Below are positions 35,772 to 45,619 of a stretch of DNA of 64,000 bases, piece by piece; the first letter of the stretch is position 1, and every line of letters starts with the position of its first letter. Made by a program: the position numbers and the translations under genes. The stretch spans positions 1-64,000 of the forward strand of contig CAZZNE010000010.1 in assembly GCA_964655525.1 (NCBI GenBank), in the 5' to 3' direction. This DNA is from DLAJ01 sp964655525 (GTDB lineage Bacteria > Bacillota > Clostridia > Lachnospirales > Lachnospiraceae). The notes beneath the pieces were generated by a model. The model did not search any database and was not told the origin of the DNA. It worked only from the letters and a program-made list of their open reading frames with translations.

Positions 35772-36239
35772 TTAACCGGAACCTCGTAAATACAATTCCT
35801 TCATCCGCATTTCGAGCATCTTGTAGTAAGACCGCGACACGTATGTTCTTTTATCCGAATTTCGAAATTCGATAAGACTTGCCGACGTTAAATTCTTCTT
35901 AATGCTCAATACCTCCCGCATATTAAGCACAGTTGACTTGGATACCCGTAGAAAATAAGAGGGCAAAAGCTTCTCCAATTCGTACAGCTTATATCTCGTC
36001 TCATACACTTCGTTTTTGGTGTGAGCATAAATGCGATGATCGTCCGCCTCAAAAAACAAAATTTCATCCAGGGAGAGGTAATACTGAGATTCCCCTTTTT
36101 GAAATACATATCGCTGTGAGGAAGCGTTGATTTCCCACACGGCTTTTTGAAGCTGCTCGATCTGATCATTTAATTCCCGACACCGGATCGTGATCTCATC
36201 CTCATTCAGTTGTTCGTCAATTTCAATCTTGATTTTCAT
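35772..36239 (-). CDS. LytTR-family DNA-binding regulator
   Basis: The 155-residue protein has a short N-terminal helical part (1-50) and the LytTR domain (about 50-150) with FFEADDHRIYAHT, LPSYFLRVSKSTVLN and TYVSRSYY; it has no receiver domain. LytTR domains bind direct repeats with a beta-fold. It is probably controlled by the LiaF-like protein. The ribosome binding site is weak (GATAAG), and the start lies only 17 bp behind a strong terminator-like hairpin, so no standard promoter fits in between. Confidence 0.88.
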   Translation of the reverse strand: MKIKIEIDEQLNEDEITIRCRELNDQIEQLQKAVWEINASSQRYVFQKGESQYYLSLDEILFFEADDHRIYAHTKNEVYETRYKLYELEKLLPSYFLRVSKSTVLNMREVLSIKKNLTSASLIEFRNSDKRTYVSRSYYKMLEMRMKELYLRGSG

Positions 36240-36258
36240 ACGCTTATCATAAAGAAAA

Positions 36259-36294
36259 AACCACTTGATGTAAATATGCTTACACCAAGTGGTT
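36259..36294 (-). terminator. strong hairpin between the DUF308 and LytTR genes
   Basis: On the minus strand AACCACTTG (36286-36294) pairs with CAAGTGGTT (36259-36267), extended by GTGTAA and TTTACA, and is followed by TTTTTTC. It ends transcription from the gyrase/DUF308 genes, or acts as an attenuator for lytTR-liaF. Confidence 0.8.
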
Positions 36295-36322
36295 CATCTC
36301 ACAACGTAAGAAGTGAATATTT

Positions 36323-36907
36323 TTAATTGACAACATTTTGATTCTGTGTTTTTTCTATTTCCCTGCCGATATTCTTGATGCTTCTTGAAAGCATGATCGT
36401 CGCGATCAGATCGGAAACGCCACTATAGATCATACCGATACCGATACAGATAAAGAGTATCATCGCCGATGCAAACGGATTCATGATCAATACAACGCCG
36501 AATGCGATATTTAAGATAGAAACGATCATAACAATACCCCAGCCGCTGTATTTCATACGCACTAAGTCCACCGCATTCTGAAACTTCAAGAGACCACTGA
36601 TCGTCACCGCAAAACCAAGTAAAACCGGAATAATAGAAATGACAGTCTCCACTTTGACAAAAATGAATATACCAAGCAGAATAAACACCATTCCATACAC
36701 CAGATTATACCGGTATGCATCTACGGAATAATCTTTTCGTATGTAATCGATCAGATTTACAACACCGACAGCAATGGAAATTACACCGACCACATAACAA
36801 ATATTTTTTGCTGTCATTTCCGGCCAGATCAATAAGATCACGCCAAGCGCAACATAAATAACCGAGGAAATGATCACATTCCATTTCAATTTTTTCAAGG
36901 TTTTCAT
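36323..36907 (-). CDS. HdeD/DUF308 family membrane protein
   Basis: The 194-residue protein has six membrane helices arranged as three internal pairs, with repeated G-V-I-L-L-I-W-P-type and V-L-I-M-N-P-type turns as in HdeD. The role is unclear; in enterobacteria HdeD helps acid resistance. It starts 15 bp after gyrA with AAGGAGG and is therefore probably in the gyrB-gyrA transcript. A strong terminator follows it. Residues 165-185 are basic and stay in the cytoplasm. Confidence 0.85.
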   Translation of the reverse strand: MKTLKKLKWNVIISSVIYVALGVILLIWPEMTAKNICYVVGVISIAVGVVNLIDYIRKDYSVDAYRYNLVYGMVFILLGIFIFVKVETVISIIPVLLGFAVTISGLLKFQNAVDLVRMKYSGWGIVMIVSILNIAFGVVLIMNPFASAMILFICIGIGMIYSGVSDLIATIMLSRSIKNIGREIEKTQNQNVVN

Positions 36908-36922
36908 GTTTTCTCATCCTCC

Positions 36923-39514
36923 TTAAAACTCTTCATTGTCTGTCTCGTCCGCCAGTTCTTCTTCCTCTATCTCTTTCATTCCCTCCATGTCTTCTACTGT
37001 CTTCTCCTCTTCGGTTTCAGGAATATTGTGGATTGCATCCTCGATATTATCGTATTCCTGTTCGCCATCGCTGATTTTTTCCCTTACCTTGGCAATTTTT
37101 GCAACTTTCGTGCCGTCATTTAAGTCGATCATTTTCACGCCCGATGTGATTCTCTTTAAGATGGAAATCTCATTCATGCGGAGTTGTACGATCGTGCCGC
37201 CGTCCGTGATCATCATGATTTCATGATCGTCATTGACCGCCTTTACTCCCACGACTTCTCCTGTCTTTTCAATGATCTTATAGCATTTCACACCCTTGCC
37301 GCCGCGGCGCTGCACGCCGAATTCGTCTAAATAAGTACGTTTTCCATAACCGTTTTCGGATACGATCAAAAGTGAATCTCCCTGATGATCTAACTGCATG
37401 CCGACAATCTCATCATCATCATCCAGATTCATACCGATCACACCCATCGAACTTCTTCCTGTTGCTCTGACGTCTGTTTCCTTAAACCGGATACACATAC
37501 CATATTTCGTTACAAGGAAGATTTCCGTATCCCGATCGGTTGTCTTTACTTCGATCAGTTCATCGTCATCACGAAGGTTGATCGCGATCAATCCGTTCTT
37601 TCGCACGTTTTGGAATTCCATGATCGGCGTTTTCTTCACAATACCGGTTTTTGTCACCATGAACAGATTTTTATGTTCCTCATAACCGGAAATCGGTATG
37701 ATCGCACTGATCTTTTCACCCGGAGAAAGCTGTAAAAGATTAATGATCGCCGTTCCTCTTGCCGTTCTTCCCGCTTCCGGAATCTCATATGCCTTTAAGC
37801 GGTATACCCTTCCGAAATTTGTAAAGAACATGACATAAGTATGTGTCGTCGTCATAAGAAGATCTTCAATATAATCTTCCTCGATTGTCTTCATTCCCTG
37901 AATTCCTTTTCCGCCTCTATGCTGCGCGCGGAAATTATCGACGGTCATTCGCTTGATATAGCCGATACTCGTCATGGCAATGACCGTATTTTCCTTCGGA
38001 ATCATATCCTCCGCGTCAATATCAAACACGTCGTATCCGATTTTACTTCTTCTGTCATCCCCATATTTCTCTGCAATCACACTGATTTCTGTTTTGATAA
38101 CGCCGAGAAGGAGTTTTTCATCTGCAAGAATTGCTTTCAATTCTTTGATTCTGGCTATTAATTCCTCATGCTCTTTTTCCAGCTTTTCTCTTTCCAAGCC
38201 TGTCAGAGCACGCAGACGCATATCAACGATCGCCTGTGCCTGCACATCATCTAAGCCGAAACGCGTAATGAGGTTTTCCTTTGCCTCCTGTGTGTTCGCG
38301 CTTCCTCTGATGATTTTTATGACTTCATCAATATAATCGAGAGCGATCAGCAGACCTTGTAATATATGGTCACGTTCTTCCGCTTTATTCAAATCATATT
38401 TGGTTCTTCTTGTAACGACTTCTTCCTGATGCGCAAGATAATATTGCAGCATATCCAGAAGATTCATGATCTTCGGCTGATTATCCACAAGAGCAAGCAT
38501 GATCACACCGAAAGAATCCTGCATTTGCGTATGCTTATAAAGCTGATTCATGATGACATTCGGATTGACGTCACGACGCAGCTCAATGACGATACGCATA
38601 CCTTCTCTGTTGGATTCATCACGAAGGTCTGTGATACCGTCAATCTTTTTTAATTTTACAAGTTCAGCAATCTTTAAAATCAGATTCGCTTTATTTACCA
38701 TGTACGGAAGCTCGGTGACAATGATCCGGTTTTTACCGTTTGCCATTGTCTCAATATCCGTAACGGCACGCACCCTGACTTTTCCACGTCCCGTGCGATA
38801 TGCCTCTTCGCTTCCTTTTGTTCCGAGAATGATACCGCCTGTCGGAAAATCCGGCGCTTTGACGATTGGGAGAATTTCTTCCATATCCGTATCGCGATCT
38901 TCCTCAATCCGGTTATCAATAATTTTTACGACTGCCTTGACAATTTCGCGCAGATTGTGAGGCGGTATATTTGTCGCCATACCGACCGCAATGCCGGATG
39001 TGCCGTTTACCAACAAATTCGGGTAACGGCTCGGCAGAACAGAAGGTTCTTTTTCCGTATCATCAAAGTTCGGTACAAAATCAACCGTATCTTTATTGAT
39101 GTCCGCCAAAAGTTCCATGGATATTTTGGATAGTCTCGCTTCCGTATATCGCATTGCCGCAGCGCCGTCGCCGTCCACAGAACCGAAATTTCCGTGTCCA
39201 TCCACGAGCGGATAACGCGTTGACCATTCCTGCGCCATATTGACTAACGCGCCATAAATGGAACTGTCCCCATGCGGGTGATATTTACCCATTGTATCAC
39301 CGACGATACGCGCACATTTACGATGCGGCTTGTCGGGACCGTTATTTAATTCGATCATGGAATAAAGCACGCGTCTCTGTACCGGCTTTAAGCCGTCCCT
39401 TACATCGGGAAGCGCTCTTGCCGCAATGACACTCATCGCATAATCGATATAGGAGTCTTCCATTTTCTTTTTCAGGTCAACTTCTTCAATTTTATCAAAA
39501 ATCTGTTCATCCAT
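36923..39514 (-). CDS. gyrA: DNA gyrase subunit A
   Basis: The 863-residue protein is full length. The catalytic tyrosine is Tyr123 (AMRYTEARL). The C-terminal beta-pinwheel carries the GyrA-box QRRGGKG and an acidic tail (EIEEEELADETDNEEF). In the quinolone-binding loop HGDSSIYGALV, Ser84 equals E. coli Ser83, but Gly88 stands where E. coli has Asp87 and Bacillus Glu. The protein introduces negative supercoils with GyrB. It lies 85 bp after gyrB, in the same direction. Confidence 0.97.
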   Translation of the reverse strand: MDEQIFDKIEEVDLKKKMEDSYIDYAMSVIAARALPDVRDGLKPVQRRVLYSMIELNNGPDKPHRKCARIVGDTMGKYHPHGDSSIYGALVNMAQEWSTRYPLVDGHGNFGSVDGDGAAAMRYTEARLSKISMELLADINKDTVDFVPNFDDTEKEPSVLPSRYPNLLVNGTSGIAVGMATNIPPHNLREIVKAVVKIIDNRIEEDRDTDMEEILPIVKAPDFPTGGIILGTKGSEEAYRTGRGKVRVRAVTDIETMANGKNRIIVTELPYMVNKANLILKIAELVKLKKIDGITDLRDESNREGMRIVIELRRDVNPNVIMNQLYKHTQMQDSFGVIMLALVDNQPKIMNLLDMLQYYLAHQEEVVTRRTKYDLNKAEERDHILQGLLIALDYIDEVIKIIRGSANTQEAKENLITRFGLDDVQAQAIVDMRLRALTGLEREKLEKEHEELIARIKELKAILADEKLLLGVIKTEISVIAEKYGDDRRSKIGYDVFDIDAEDMIPKENTVIAMTSIGYIKRMTVDNFRAQHRGGKGIQGMKTIEEDYIEDLLMTTTHTYVMFFTNFGRVYRLKAYEIPEAGRTARGTAIINLLQLSPGEKISAIIPISGYEEHKNLFMVTKTGIVKKTPIMEFQNVRKNGLIAINLRDDDELIEVKTTDRDTEIFLVTKYGMCIRFKETDVRATGRSSMGVIGMNLDDDDEIVGMQLDHQGDSLLIVSENGYGKRTYLDEFGVQRRGGKGVKCYKIIEKTGEVVGVKAVNDDHEIMMITDGGTIVQLRMNEISILKRITSGVKMIDLNDGTKVAKIAKVREKISDGEQEYDNIEDAIHNIPETEEEKTVEDMEGMKEIEEEELADETDNEEF

Positions 39515-39599
39515 ATTTACAAACCATGCCCTTTCATCAACTGCAAGTCGTTACAGCTTCTTATTGGCTTACATATAAACTTAAATCCACAAAATTTGT

Positions 39600-41519
39600 T
39601 TATGAAATATCCAGATTTTTTACAAATTTTGCATTTTCCTCAATAAAGATACGGCGCGGTTCTACTTTATCTCCCATGAGGGTATTAAAGGTAATATCAA
39701 TCTCCGATTCATCGTCCTCATTCATATTGACACGAAGCAGTACTCTTTTTTCCGGATCCATAGTCGTATCCCAAAGCTGTTCCGCATCCATTTCACCAAG
39801 TCCTTTATAACGCTGAATCTTATTATTTTGATCGCGTCCTACTTCTGCCAATATTTTATCAAGCTCATCATCCGAATACGCATACCATACCTGTTTATTG
39901 CGCTCTAGTTTATAAAGAGGCGGTTTTGCAAGATACACGTGCCCCTGTTTAATGAGCTCCGGCATAAACCGGTAAATAAAGGTCAACATTAAGGTTGCAA
40001 TATGCGCGCCGTCCACGTCGGCATCCGTCATGATAATAATTTTATCATAGCGCAGCTTACTAATATCAAAATCCTCATGGATACCTGTGCCGAATGCAGT
40101 GATCATCGCACGGATTTCCGCGTTTGCATAAATTTTATCAAGTCTTGCTTTTTCCACGTTCAGAATTTTACCGCGAAGTGGTAAAATTGCCTGCGTTGCA
40201 CGGCTTCTTGCCGTCTTTGCGCTTCCTCCGGCGGAATCTCCCTCTACGATGTAAATCTCGCAGTTTTTCGGATCTTTGTCAGAGCAGTCCGCCAGTTTTC
40301 CGGGAAGCGTACTTCCCTCTAACGCCGTTTTTCTTCTCGTTAAATCCCTCGCTTTTCTTGCGGCTTCTCTCGCTCTCTGCGCCAAAATGGATTTCTCGCA
40401 AATGATTTTCGCGACGGAAGGATTTTGCTCCAAAAAATAAGTAAGCTGTTCGCTGACAACATTATCAACCGCGCCACGCGCTTCAGAATTTCCAAGCTTC
40501 TGCTTTGTCTGACCTTCAAACTGCGGATCCTCGATCTTAACACTGATGATCGCGGCAAGTCCCTCTCGAATATCATCTCCGGTCAGATTTGGCTCACTGT
40601 CTTTTAAGAGCTTCGCACTTCTCGCATAATCATTAAAGGTTTTTGTGATCGCATTTCGAAAACCAACCAGATGTGTACCGCCTTCTGGCGTATTGATATT
40701 ATTGACAAACGAATATACACTCTCGTTATACGTGTCATTATGCTGCATGGCAACTTCTACGAGAACGTTATTCTTTTTTCCCTCAAAATACATGACATCA
40801 GGATAAAGAGCTTCCTTACTTTTGTTCAAATATTGAACAAATTCTTTAATACCACCCTCATAATGGAACGTTTTTTCCTGCTCTTGACCGGGACGTAAAT
40901 CAGAAAGAATAATTTTTAATCCTTTTGTCAAAAAAGCAGTCTCACGAAGTCTGGTCTTCAAAATATCATATTCAAAAATCGTCTCTTCAAAGATCGTAGC
41001 GTCAGGCTTAAACGTAACCTTTGTACCGATCTTATCATCTCCGCATTCTCTTTCTTCTCGCAGCGCATAGCATACTTTTCCCCGTTCATAGCGCTGTTTA
41101 TAAATTTTGCCTTCATGTGCGATTTCAACTTCAAGCCAGTCGGAAAGCGCATTGACGACGGAAGCGCCAACACCATGAAGGCCGCCGGATACCTTGTATC
41201 CGCCGCCGCCGAATTTTCCTCCTGCATGAAGAACGGTAAAAACAACCTCTACTGCAGGAAGTCCCGCTTTATGATTAATGCCGACAGGGATACCACGTCC
41301 GTTATCAATGACCGTAATCGAATTATCGGGATTGATAAAAACCTGAATCTGTGTACAAAAACCTGCAAGCGCTTCATCCACGGAATTATCTACGATTTCG
41401 TATACGAGATGATGAAGTCCGCGAGACGAAGTGCTTCCGATATACATACCGGGACGTTTTCTGACTGCTTCAAGTCCCTCCAAAATCTGAATTTGATCTG
41501 CTCCGTATTCGGCGCTCAT
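39600..41519 (-). CDS. gyrB: DNA gyrase subunit B
   Basis: The protein has 639 residues from ATG 41519; an ATG at 41531 is four codons upstream but directly touches the ribosome binding site GGAAAGG. GHKL ATPase motifs (EIVDNSVDEALAG, DNGRGIPVG, GLHGVGASVVNALS) and the TOPRIM motifs EGDSAGGSAK (about 426-435) and DADVDGAHI are present. The length is that of a short-tailed GyrB without insertion. It provides ATP hydrolysis for gyrase. The gene is 15 to 27 bp after recF. Confidence 0.97.
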   Translation of the reverse strand: MSAEYGADQIQILEGLEAVRKRPGMYIGSTSSRGLHHLVYEIVDNSVDEALAGFCTQIQVFINPDNSITVIDNGRGIPVGINHKAGLPAVEVVFTVLHAGGKFGGGGYKVSGGLHGVGASVVNALSDWLEVEIAHEGKIYKQRYERGKVCYALREERECGDDKIGTKVTFKPDATIFEETIFEYDILKTRLRETAFLTKGLKIILSDLRPGQEQEKTFHYEGGIKEFVQYLNKSKEALYPDVMYFEGKKNNVLVEVAMQHNDTYNESVYSFVNNINTPEGGTHLVGFRNAITKTFNDYARSAKLLKDSEPNLTGDDIREGLAAIISVKIEDPQFEGQTKQKLGNSEARGAVDNVVSEQLTYFLEQNPSVAKIICEKSILAQRAREAARKARDLTRRKTALEGSTLPGKLADCSDKDPKNCEIYIVEGDSAGGSAKTARSRATQAILPLRGKILNVEKARLDKIYANAEIRAMITAFGTGIHEDFDISKLRYDKIIIMTDADVDGAHIATLMLTFIYRFMPELIKQGHVYLAKPPLYKLERNKQVWYAYSDDELDKILAEVGRDQNNKIQRYKGLGEMDAEQLWDTTMDPEKRVLLRVNMNEDDESEIDITFNTLMGDKVEPRRIFIEENAKFVKNLDIS

Positions 41520-41546
41520 AGTAAATACCATACCTTTCCGTTATGA

Positions 41547-42632
41547 TCAGTTGCTTTCCGCCACTGTTCCTTTTACAATTTGAAATACTTTGTTTATCGT
41601 AAAACGATTATTTACAAAATCATCAAGACCTGTACAGGTGATGATCGTTTGAATATCTTTAATATAATTCAAAAGATAATTTTGCCTGTTACTGTCTAAT
41701 TCAGAAAGAACATCATCTAAAAGCAGCACAGGGGTATCTCCCGTTATTTTTTTGACCAATTCAATTTCCGAGAGCTTTAAAGACAACGCCGCTGTTCTTT
41801 GCTGTCCTTGAGAACCGAATTTTCTAATGTCCACATGATCCGCCATAAAAGAAAAATCATCTCTGTGGGGGCCGACTGTTGTCTGCTTTAATCGAATATC
41901 GACCTCTTGACGGGATTTCATCTTTTTCTCATATTCGTTCACTTCTACATTCGGTTCATAGTAAATCTGTATATGCTCCCTATCGCCGGAAAGCTGCCTA
42001 TGTATGTCATAAATGATCTCATTCAGCTGATCAATAAACAACTTTCTGCGTTCTATGATTTTGCTGCCATACGAAAGGAGCTGTGAATCCCAAATAGATA
42101 ACGTATCTCTCAGATCAGGATTCGTAAACAAATCTTTTAACAGAGAATTCCGCTGGTTTACAATCTTGTTATAATGATTGAGATTGTAAAGATAAAATGA
42201 ATCCAGCTGACAAAGTTCCATATCAATAAAATGTCTTCGTTCAGCGGGACCATTTTTAATGATCGACAGATCTTCCGGTGAAAAAAAGACGACATTCAAA
42301 AGTCCTAAAAGCTGCGCAGCTTTTTTGATCTTACCACCATCAATCGCAATACCCTTCGTTTTACTGCTCCGAAGATGCATATCAATGCGCTGTTCCATTC
42401 CGTTTTTTTGTAAGATTGTTCTGATATGCGCTTCCTCTTCTCCAAAGCGTATCATATCCTTATCCTTGCTGCCTTTATGTGACTTTGTTGTTGCAGAAAG
42501 ATAAATTGCTTCCAAAATATTCGTTTTACCCTGCGCGTTATCGCCATATAAAATATTTGTTCCTTCATCAAAGGAAAGCTCTAATTGTTCGTAATTACGA
42601 AACTGATTTAATTCCAATGCTTTGATGACCAT
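41547..42632 (-). CDS. recF: DNA replication and repair protein RecF
   Basis: The 361-residue protein has Walker A GDNAQGKTN (30-38), the signature FGSQGQQRTAALSLKL and Walker B PVLLLDDVLSELD. RecF is an SMC-like ATPase that loads RecA at gaps together with RecO and RecR. It stands 22 bp after the S4 gene in the classic order of the Firmicutes origin. The ribosome binding site (GAGAGCGGG) is distant and weak, so translation may depend on the upstream gene. Confidence 0.96.
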   Translation of the reverse strand: MVIKALELNQFRNYEQLELSFDEGTNILYGDNAQGKTNILEAIYLSATTKSHKGSKDKDMIRFGEEEAHIRTILQKNGMEQRIDMHLRSSKTKGIAIDGGKIKKAAQLLGLLNVVFFSPEDLSIIKNGPAERRHFIDMELCQLDSFYLYNLNHYNKIVNQRNSLLKDLFTNPDLRDTLSIWDSQLLSYGSKIIERRKLFIDQLNEIIYDIHRQLSGDREHIQIYYEPNVEVNEYEKKMKSRQEVDIRLKQTTVGPHRDDFSFMADHVDIRKFGSQGQQRTAALSLKLSEIELVKKITGDTPVLLLDDVLSELDSNRQNYLLNYIKDIQTIITCTGLDDFVNNRFTINKVFQIVKGTVAESN

Positions 42633-42654
42633 ATGAAAACCAAATCCCGCTCTC

Positions 42655-42873
42655 TTATCTGACGTTTGAAGTTACCACGACTTCTTTTCCGTGAAAAGAA
42701 AACGTATCACCGTCATATAATTTTTTGCCGCGCTGCAAGCTGACTTCGCCGTTTACTTTGACGTTTCCTTCCTGAATCTCTATTTTTGCATCCAATCCGG
42801 AATCTACAAGACCCGCAAGCTTCATTGCCTGTCCGAGCTTAATAAAAGTATCGTTAATCGTTATTTTTTCCAT
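42655..42873 (-). CDS. yaaA: S4-domain RNA-binding protein YaaA-type
   Basis: The 72-residue protein is one S4 domain: FIKLGQAMKLAGLVDSGLDAKIEIQEGNVKVNGEVSLQRGKKL. It is the short S4 protein found between dnaN and recF in nearly all Firmicutes (Bacillus YaaA/RlbA). It probably binds RNA or the ribosome. AGGAAA stands before the ATG. It is 19 bp after dnaN. Confidence 0.92.
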   Translation of the reverse strand: MEKITINDTFIKLGQAMKLAGLVDSGLDAKIEIQEGNVKVNGEVSLQRGKKLYDGDTFSFHGKEVVVTSNVR

Positions 42874-42892
42874 TTTTTTCCTGATTATTCTT

Positions 42893-44002
42893 TCATTGTA
42901 CTGTCGTAAAGTTGACAGGAAGAATCATATAAATATAATTTTCCTTTACATCTCTGATAAAGCAGGGCGCTTTCGCACTGACTAAATAAATATCAATATC
43001 ATCATCATCAATAACCTTAAGCGCATCGATCAAAAAATTCGGATTAAAACCGATCATCATATCCTTACCGGATTTTTGAATATCAATATCCTCATTCATA
43101 CTTCCGATAATGGAATTGATTTTTAATTCCATCACGCCGTCAAGAATATTAATAATGATCGGCTTTTTATCGCCTTCCTTGACAAGCAGCGTCGCACGGT
43201 CTATACATTCCAGTAACACCCGCTTATTTACGGTTACTTTTGTCTCATAATCATTACTGAGCATCTGCTCAATACGCAGATATTCTCCTTCGATCAATCT
43301 TGATACCACGACTGTTTTATCAAATTCAAATACAATATGTCTGTCCATGAAGAAAATATGAACATCCTTGTCTACATCTCCCGGAAGAATTTTACTGATT
43401 TCACTCAGGGTTTTTCCCGGAACAATCACTTTTTTGTGAGGATATGAATTTTTTAATGTAATATTGCGGATGGATACGCGATGGCCGTCAAGTGAAACAA
43501 CTTTTAACTTATCATCCGTGATTTCAAATAATTCACCGCTCATGATCTTGTTCGTATCATTATCAGAAATTGAGAAAATCGTTTGTCTGACAACTTCCTT
43601 CAAAGAAAATTGAGACAAAAGAATAGAATCGTTTCTCTCAATCGAAGGAAGATACGAAAAATCCTCCCCGGATTTACCGATGATATTAAATTTTGCTTTT
43701 TCACAAGTGATCGTTGTTTTATAATTTGCATCCGTCTCAACCGTAATATCATTGTCCGGAAGTTTGCGTACAATATCAAGAAAAATCTTCGCATCCAAAG
43801 CAATGATTCCCTTTTCCACAATGTTACCCTGAATGACGGTCTCTATGCCAAGCTCCATATCGTTTGCCGTTAAGGTGATAGTTCCTTTTGTCGTGTCTAC
43901 AAGGATGCATTCTAAGATAGACATCGTCGTCTTATTCGGTACCGCTTTGGAAACTGTCTGTACACCGGCTAAGAGGTTTGCTTTAGAACATACAAATTTC
44001 AT
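42893..44002 (-). CDS. dnaN: DNA polymerase III beta subunit (sliding clamp)
   Basis: The 369-residue protein has the three repeated clamp domains, with the start MKFVCSKANLLAGVQTVSKAV and the end FIRDVKENYIYMILPV as in other clamps. Two of them form a ring that tethers polymerase to DNA. AAGGGAG precedes the ATG. It is separated from dnaA by 219 bp with a DnaA box, so dnaN may have its own promoter or an origin element before it. Confidence 0.97.
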   Translation of the reverse strand: MKFVCSKANLLAGVQTVSKAVPNKTTMSILECILVDTTKGTITLTANDMELGIETVIQGNIVEKGIIALDAKIFLDIVRKLPDNDITVETDANYKTTITCEKAKFNIIGKSGEDFSYLPSIERNDSILLSQFSLKEVVRQTIFSISDNDTNKIMSGELFEITDDKLKVVSLDGHRVSIRNITLKNSYPHKKVIVPGKTLSEISKILPGDVDKDVHIFFMDRHIVFEFDKTVVVSRLIEGEYLRIEQMLSNDYETKVTVNKRVLLECIDRATLLVKEGDKKPIIINILDGVMELKINSIIGSMNEDIDIQKSGKDMMIGFNPNFLIDALKVIDDDDIDIYLVSAKAPCFIRDVKENYIYMILPVNFTTVQ

Positions 44003-44100
44003 TTCAGAAAAACTCCCTTCTTTGTGTGCTGGGCAAGGCCCATATCAGATAATGATATTAAAGATTTATTTCGTATCAATAATAATAATCTCTGTGGAAA

Positions 44101-44109
44101 TGTGGATAA
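44101..44109 (-). other. DnaA box in the dnaA-dnaN spacer
   Basis: TGTGGATAA is the exact complement of TTATCCACA. A near match, TGTGGAAAT (44093), lies beside it, and TTGTTCACA (44193-44201) is a weaker one. The spacer 44003-44221 is AT-rich and is the second half of a bipartite origin. Confidence 0.7.
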
Positions 44110-44221
44110 CCTATTATATTATACTAAATATCAAACAAAATTTCTACGTAAAAGTTGTGAAAACAGACCATATTTTATGTGTTTAAGGTAAAGTTGTTCA
44201 CATTTTCTTTACTTTTTAAGC

Positions 44222-45619
44222 TTAAACAGGGTTGATTTTTTTCTTGATAATGTCTATTTTAGCGGCCATTTCACTGTTATTTTCCACTTCTGACGCAATT
44301 TTATTGATTCCGTGGATGACGGTCGTGTGATCCTTCTTGCTCAGCATTTTCGCAATCGCAATAAGGGATGTTTCCGTCATGGTACGGCATAAATACATAC
44401 AGATCTGTCTCGGAAGGACAAATTCTGAGTTTCGTTTTTTAGACATAATATCATCCGGGCTGATCGAAAAATGCTCCGCAACGACTTCTATAATATAAGA
44501 AGGAGTGACTTCACGGGCATGATTTGGTGAAATAATGTCTTTTAATGCGTTTTTGGCAAGATCTAAGGTAAGTTCCTCTTTTCTGATTTTTGAATAAGCG
44601 ATTACTTTATTTAAAGAGCCTTCCAGTTCTCTGATGTTTGAAGTAACATTTTCAGCAATATACTGAATAATGGTATCGTCTATTTTATGATAGTAGGTTT
44701 CCGCATTTTTTAGTAGGATTGCAACACGTGTTTCATAGTCCGGAGCACCGATATCCGCGGAAAGACCGGATATAAAACGGGAACGAAAACGTTCATCTAA
44801 GGTTTCCATATCCTTTGGCGGTTTATCAGAGGAGATAACAATTTGTTTTCCCGCCTCATGAAGAACATTAAATGTATGGAAAAATTCTTCCTGGGTACTT
44901 TCTTTTCCTATGATAAATTGAATATCATCAATTAAAAGTACATCCACCGTACGGTATTTTTCGCGAAGCTTTGTCATCATATTAGCGTCACCGCTTCGGA
45001 TGGACTGGATCACTTCGTTCATAAATTGTTCTGAAGTTACATAGAGTACTATTTTGTTTGGATTTTGTTCCAGTATAAAATGTCCGATAGAATGCATTAG
45101 ATGCGTTTTTCCAAGTCCGGGACCCCCATAAAGATAAAGAGGGTTATAAGCTTCACCCGGAGACTCCGCAACAGCGAGCGCAGCGGACTGCGCAAGCTTA
45201 TTATTGTTACCTACGACAAAAGTTTCAAAAGTATATTTGGAATTTAAGTTTGCATTTTCATGTTTGATATTGTAAATATTTCCTTTTTCAACACGTTTTG
45301 GCAAAGCTTCGTTTTCTTCAGTCTGAATATCTTTTTCCAATACAAATTTAATATCGTATTCATGGTTCATGAATTCCGATATTGTCACCTGAAAAAAGTT
45401 TTTGTACTTATTATTAATGTATTCTAAGGCAAGAGAATTATCGGCATTGGTGCCGGTAATGAGAGCAATGATCACACCATTTTCCTCATGATGAAACGAA
45501 AGAGGAGAAATCCATGTGTTAAATGCGATATTAGATACATTATACTCTGTTTTGACAGTTTCTTTGATCTTTTCCCAGTTTTCTTTTAATTTCTGTTCAT
45601 GATCTGAGCGAGAAGCCAT
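44222..45619 (-). CDS. dnaA: chromosomal replication initiator DnaA
   Basis: The 465-residue protein has domain I (1-85), a short linker, the AAA+ domain with Walker A GGPGLGKTH (165-173) and Walker B VDVLLIDDIQFI, and domain IV with the DnaA signature KKDHTTVIHGINKI. It binds DnaA boxes and opens the origin. The ribosome binding site is AGGA at eight bases. A minus-strand -10 (TATAAT at 45659-45664) precedes it, and boxes that overlap the leader allow autoregulation. Confidence 0.98.
   Translation of the reverse strand: MASRSDHEQKLKENWEKIKETVKTEYNVSNIAFNTWISPLSFHHEENGVIIALITGTNADNSLALEYINNKYKNFFQVTISEFMNHEYDIKFVLEKDIQTEENEALPKRVEKGNIYNIKHENANLNSKYTFETFVVGNNNKLAQSAALAVAESPGEAYNPLYLYGGPGLGKTHLMHSIGHFILEQNPNKIVLYVTSEQFMNEVIQSIRSGDANMMTKLREKYRTVDVLLIDDIQFIIGKESTQEEFFHTFNVLHEAGKQIVISSDKPPKDMETLDERFRSRFISGLSADIGAPDYETRVAILLKNAETYYHKIDDTIIQYIAENVTSNIRELEGSLNKVIAYSKIRKEELTLDLAKNALKDIISPNHAREVTPSYIIEVVAEHFSISPDDIMSKKRNSEFVLPRQICMYLCRTMTETSLIAIAKMLSKKDHTTVIHGINKIASEVENNSEMAAKIDIIKKKINPV

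Noticed and set aside
44222..45619. A reversed orientation of the origin relative to the window as a sign of rearrangement.
   Set aside because: Gene order is the standard Firmicutes one; only the strand chosen for the window differs.
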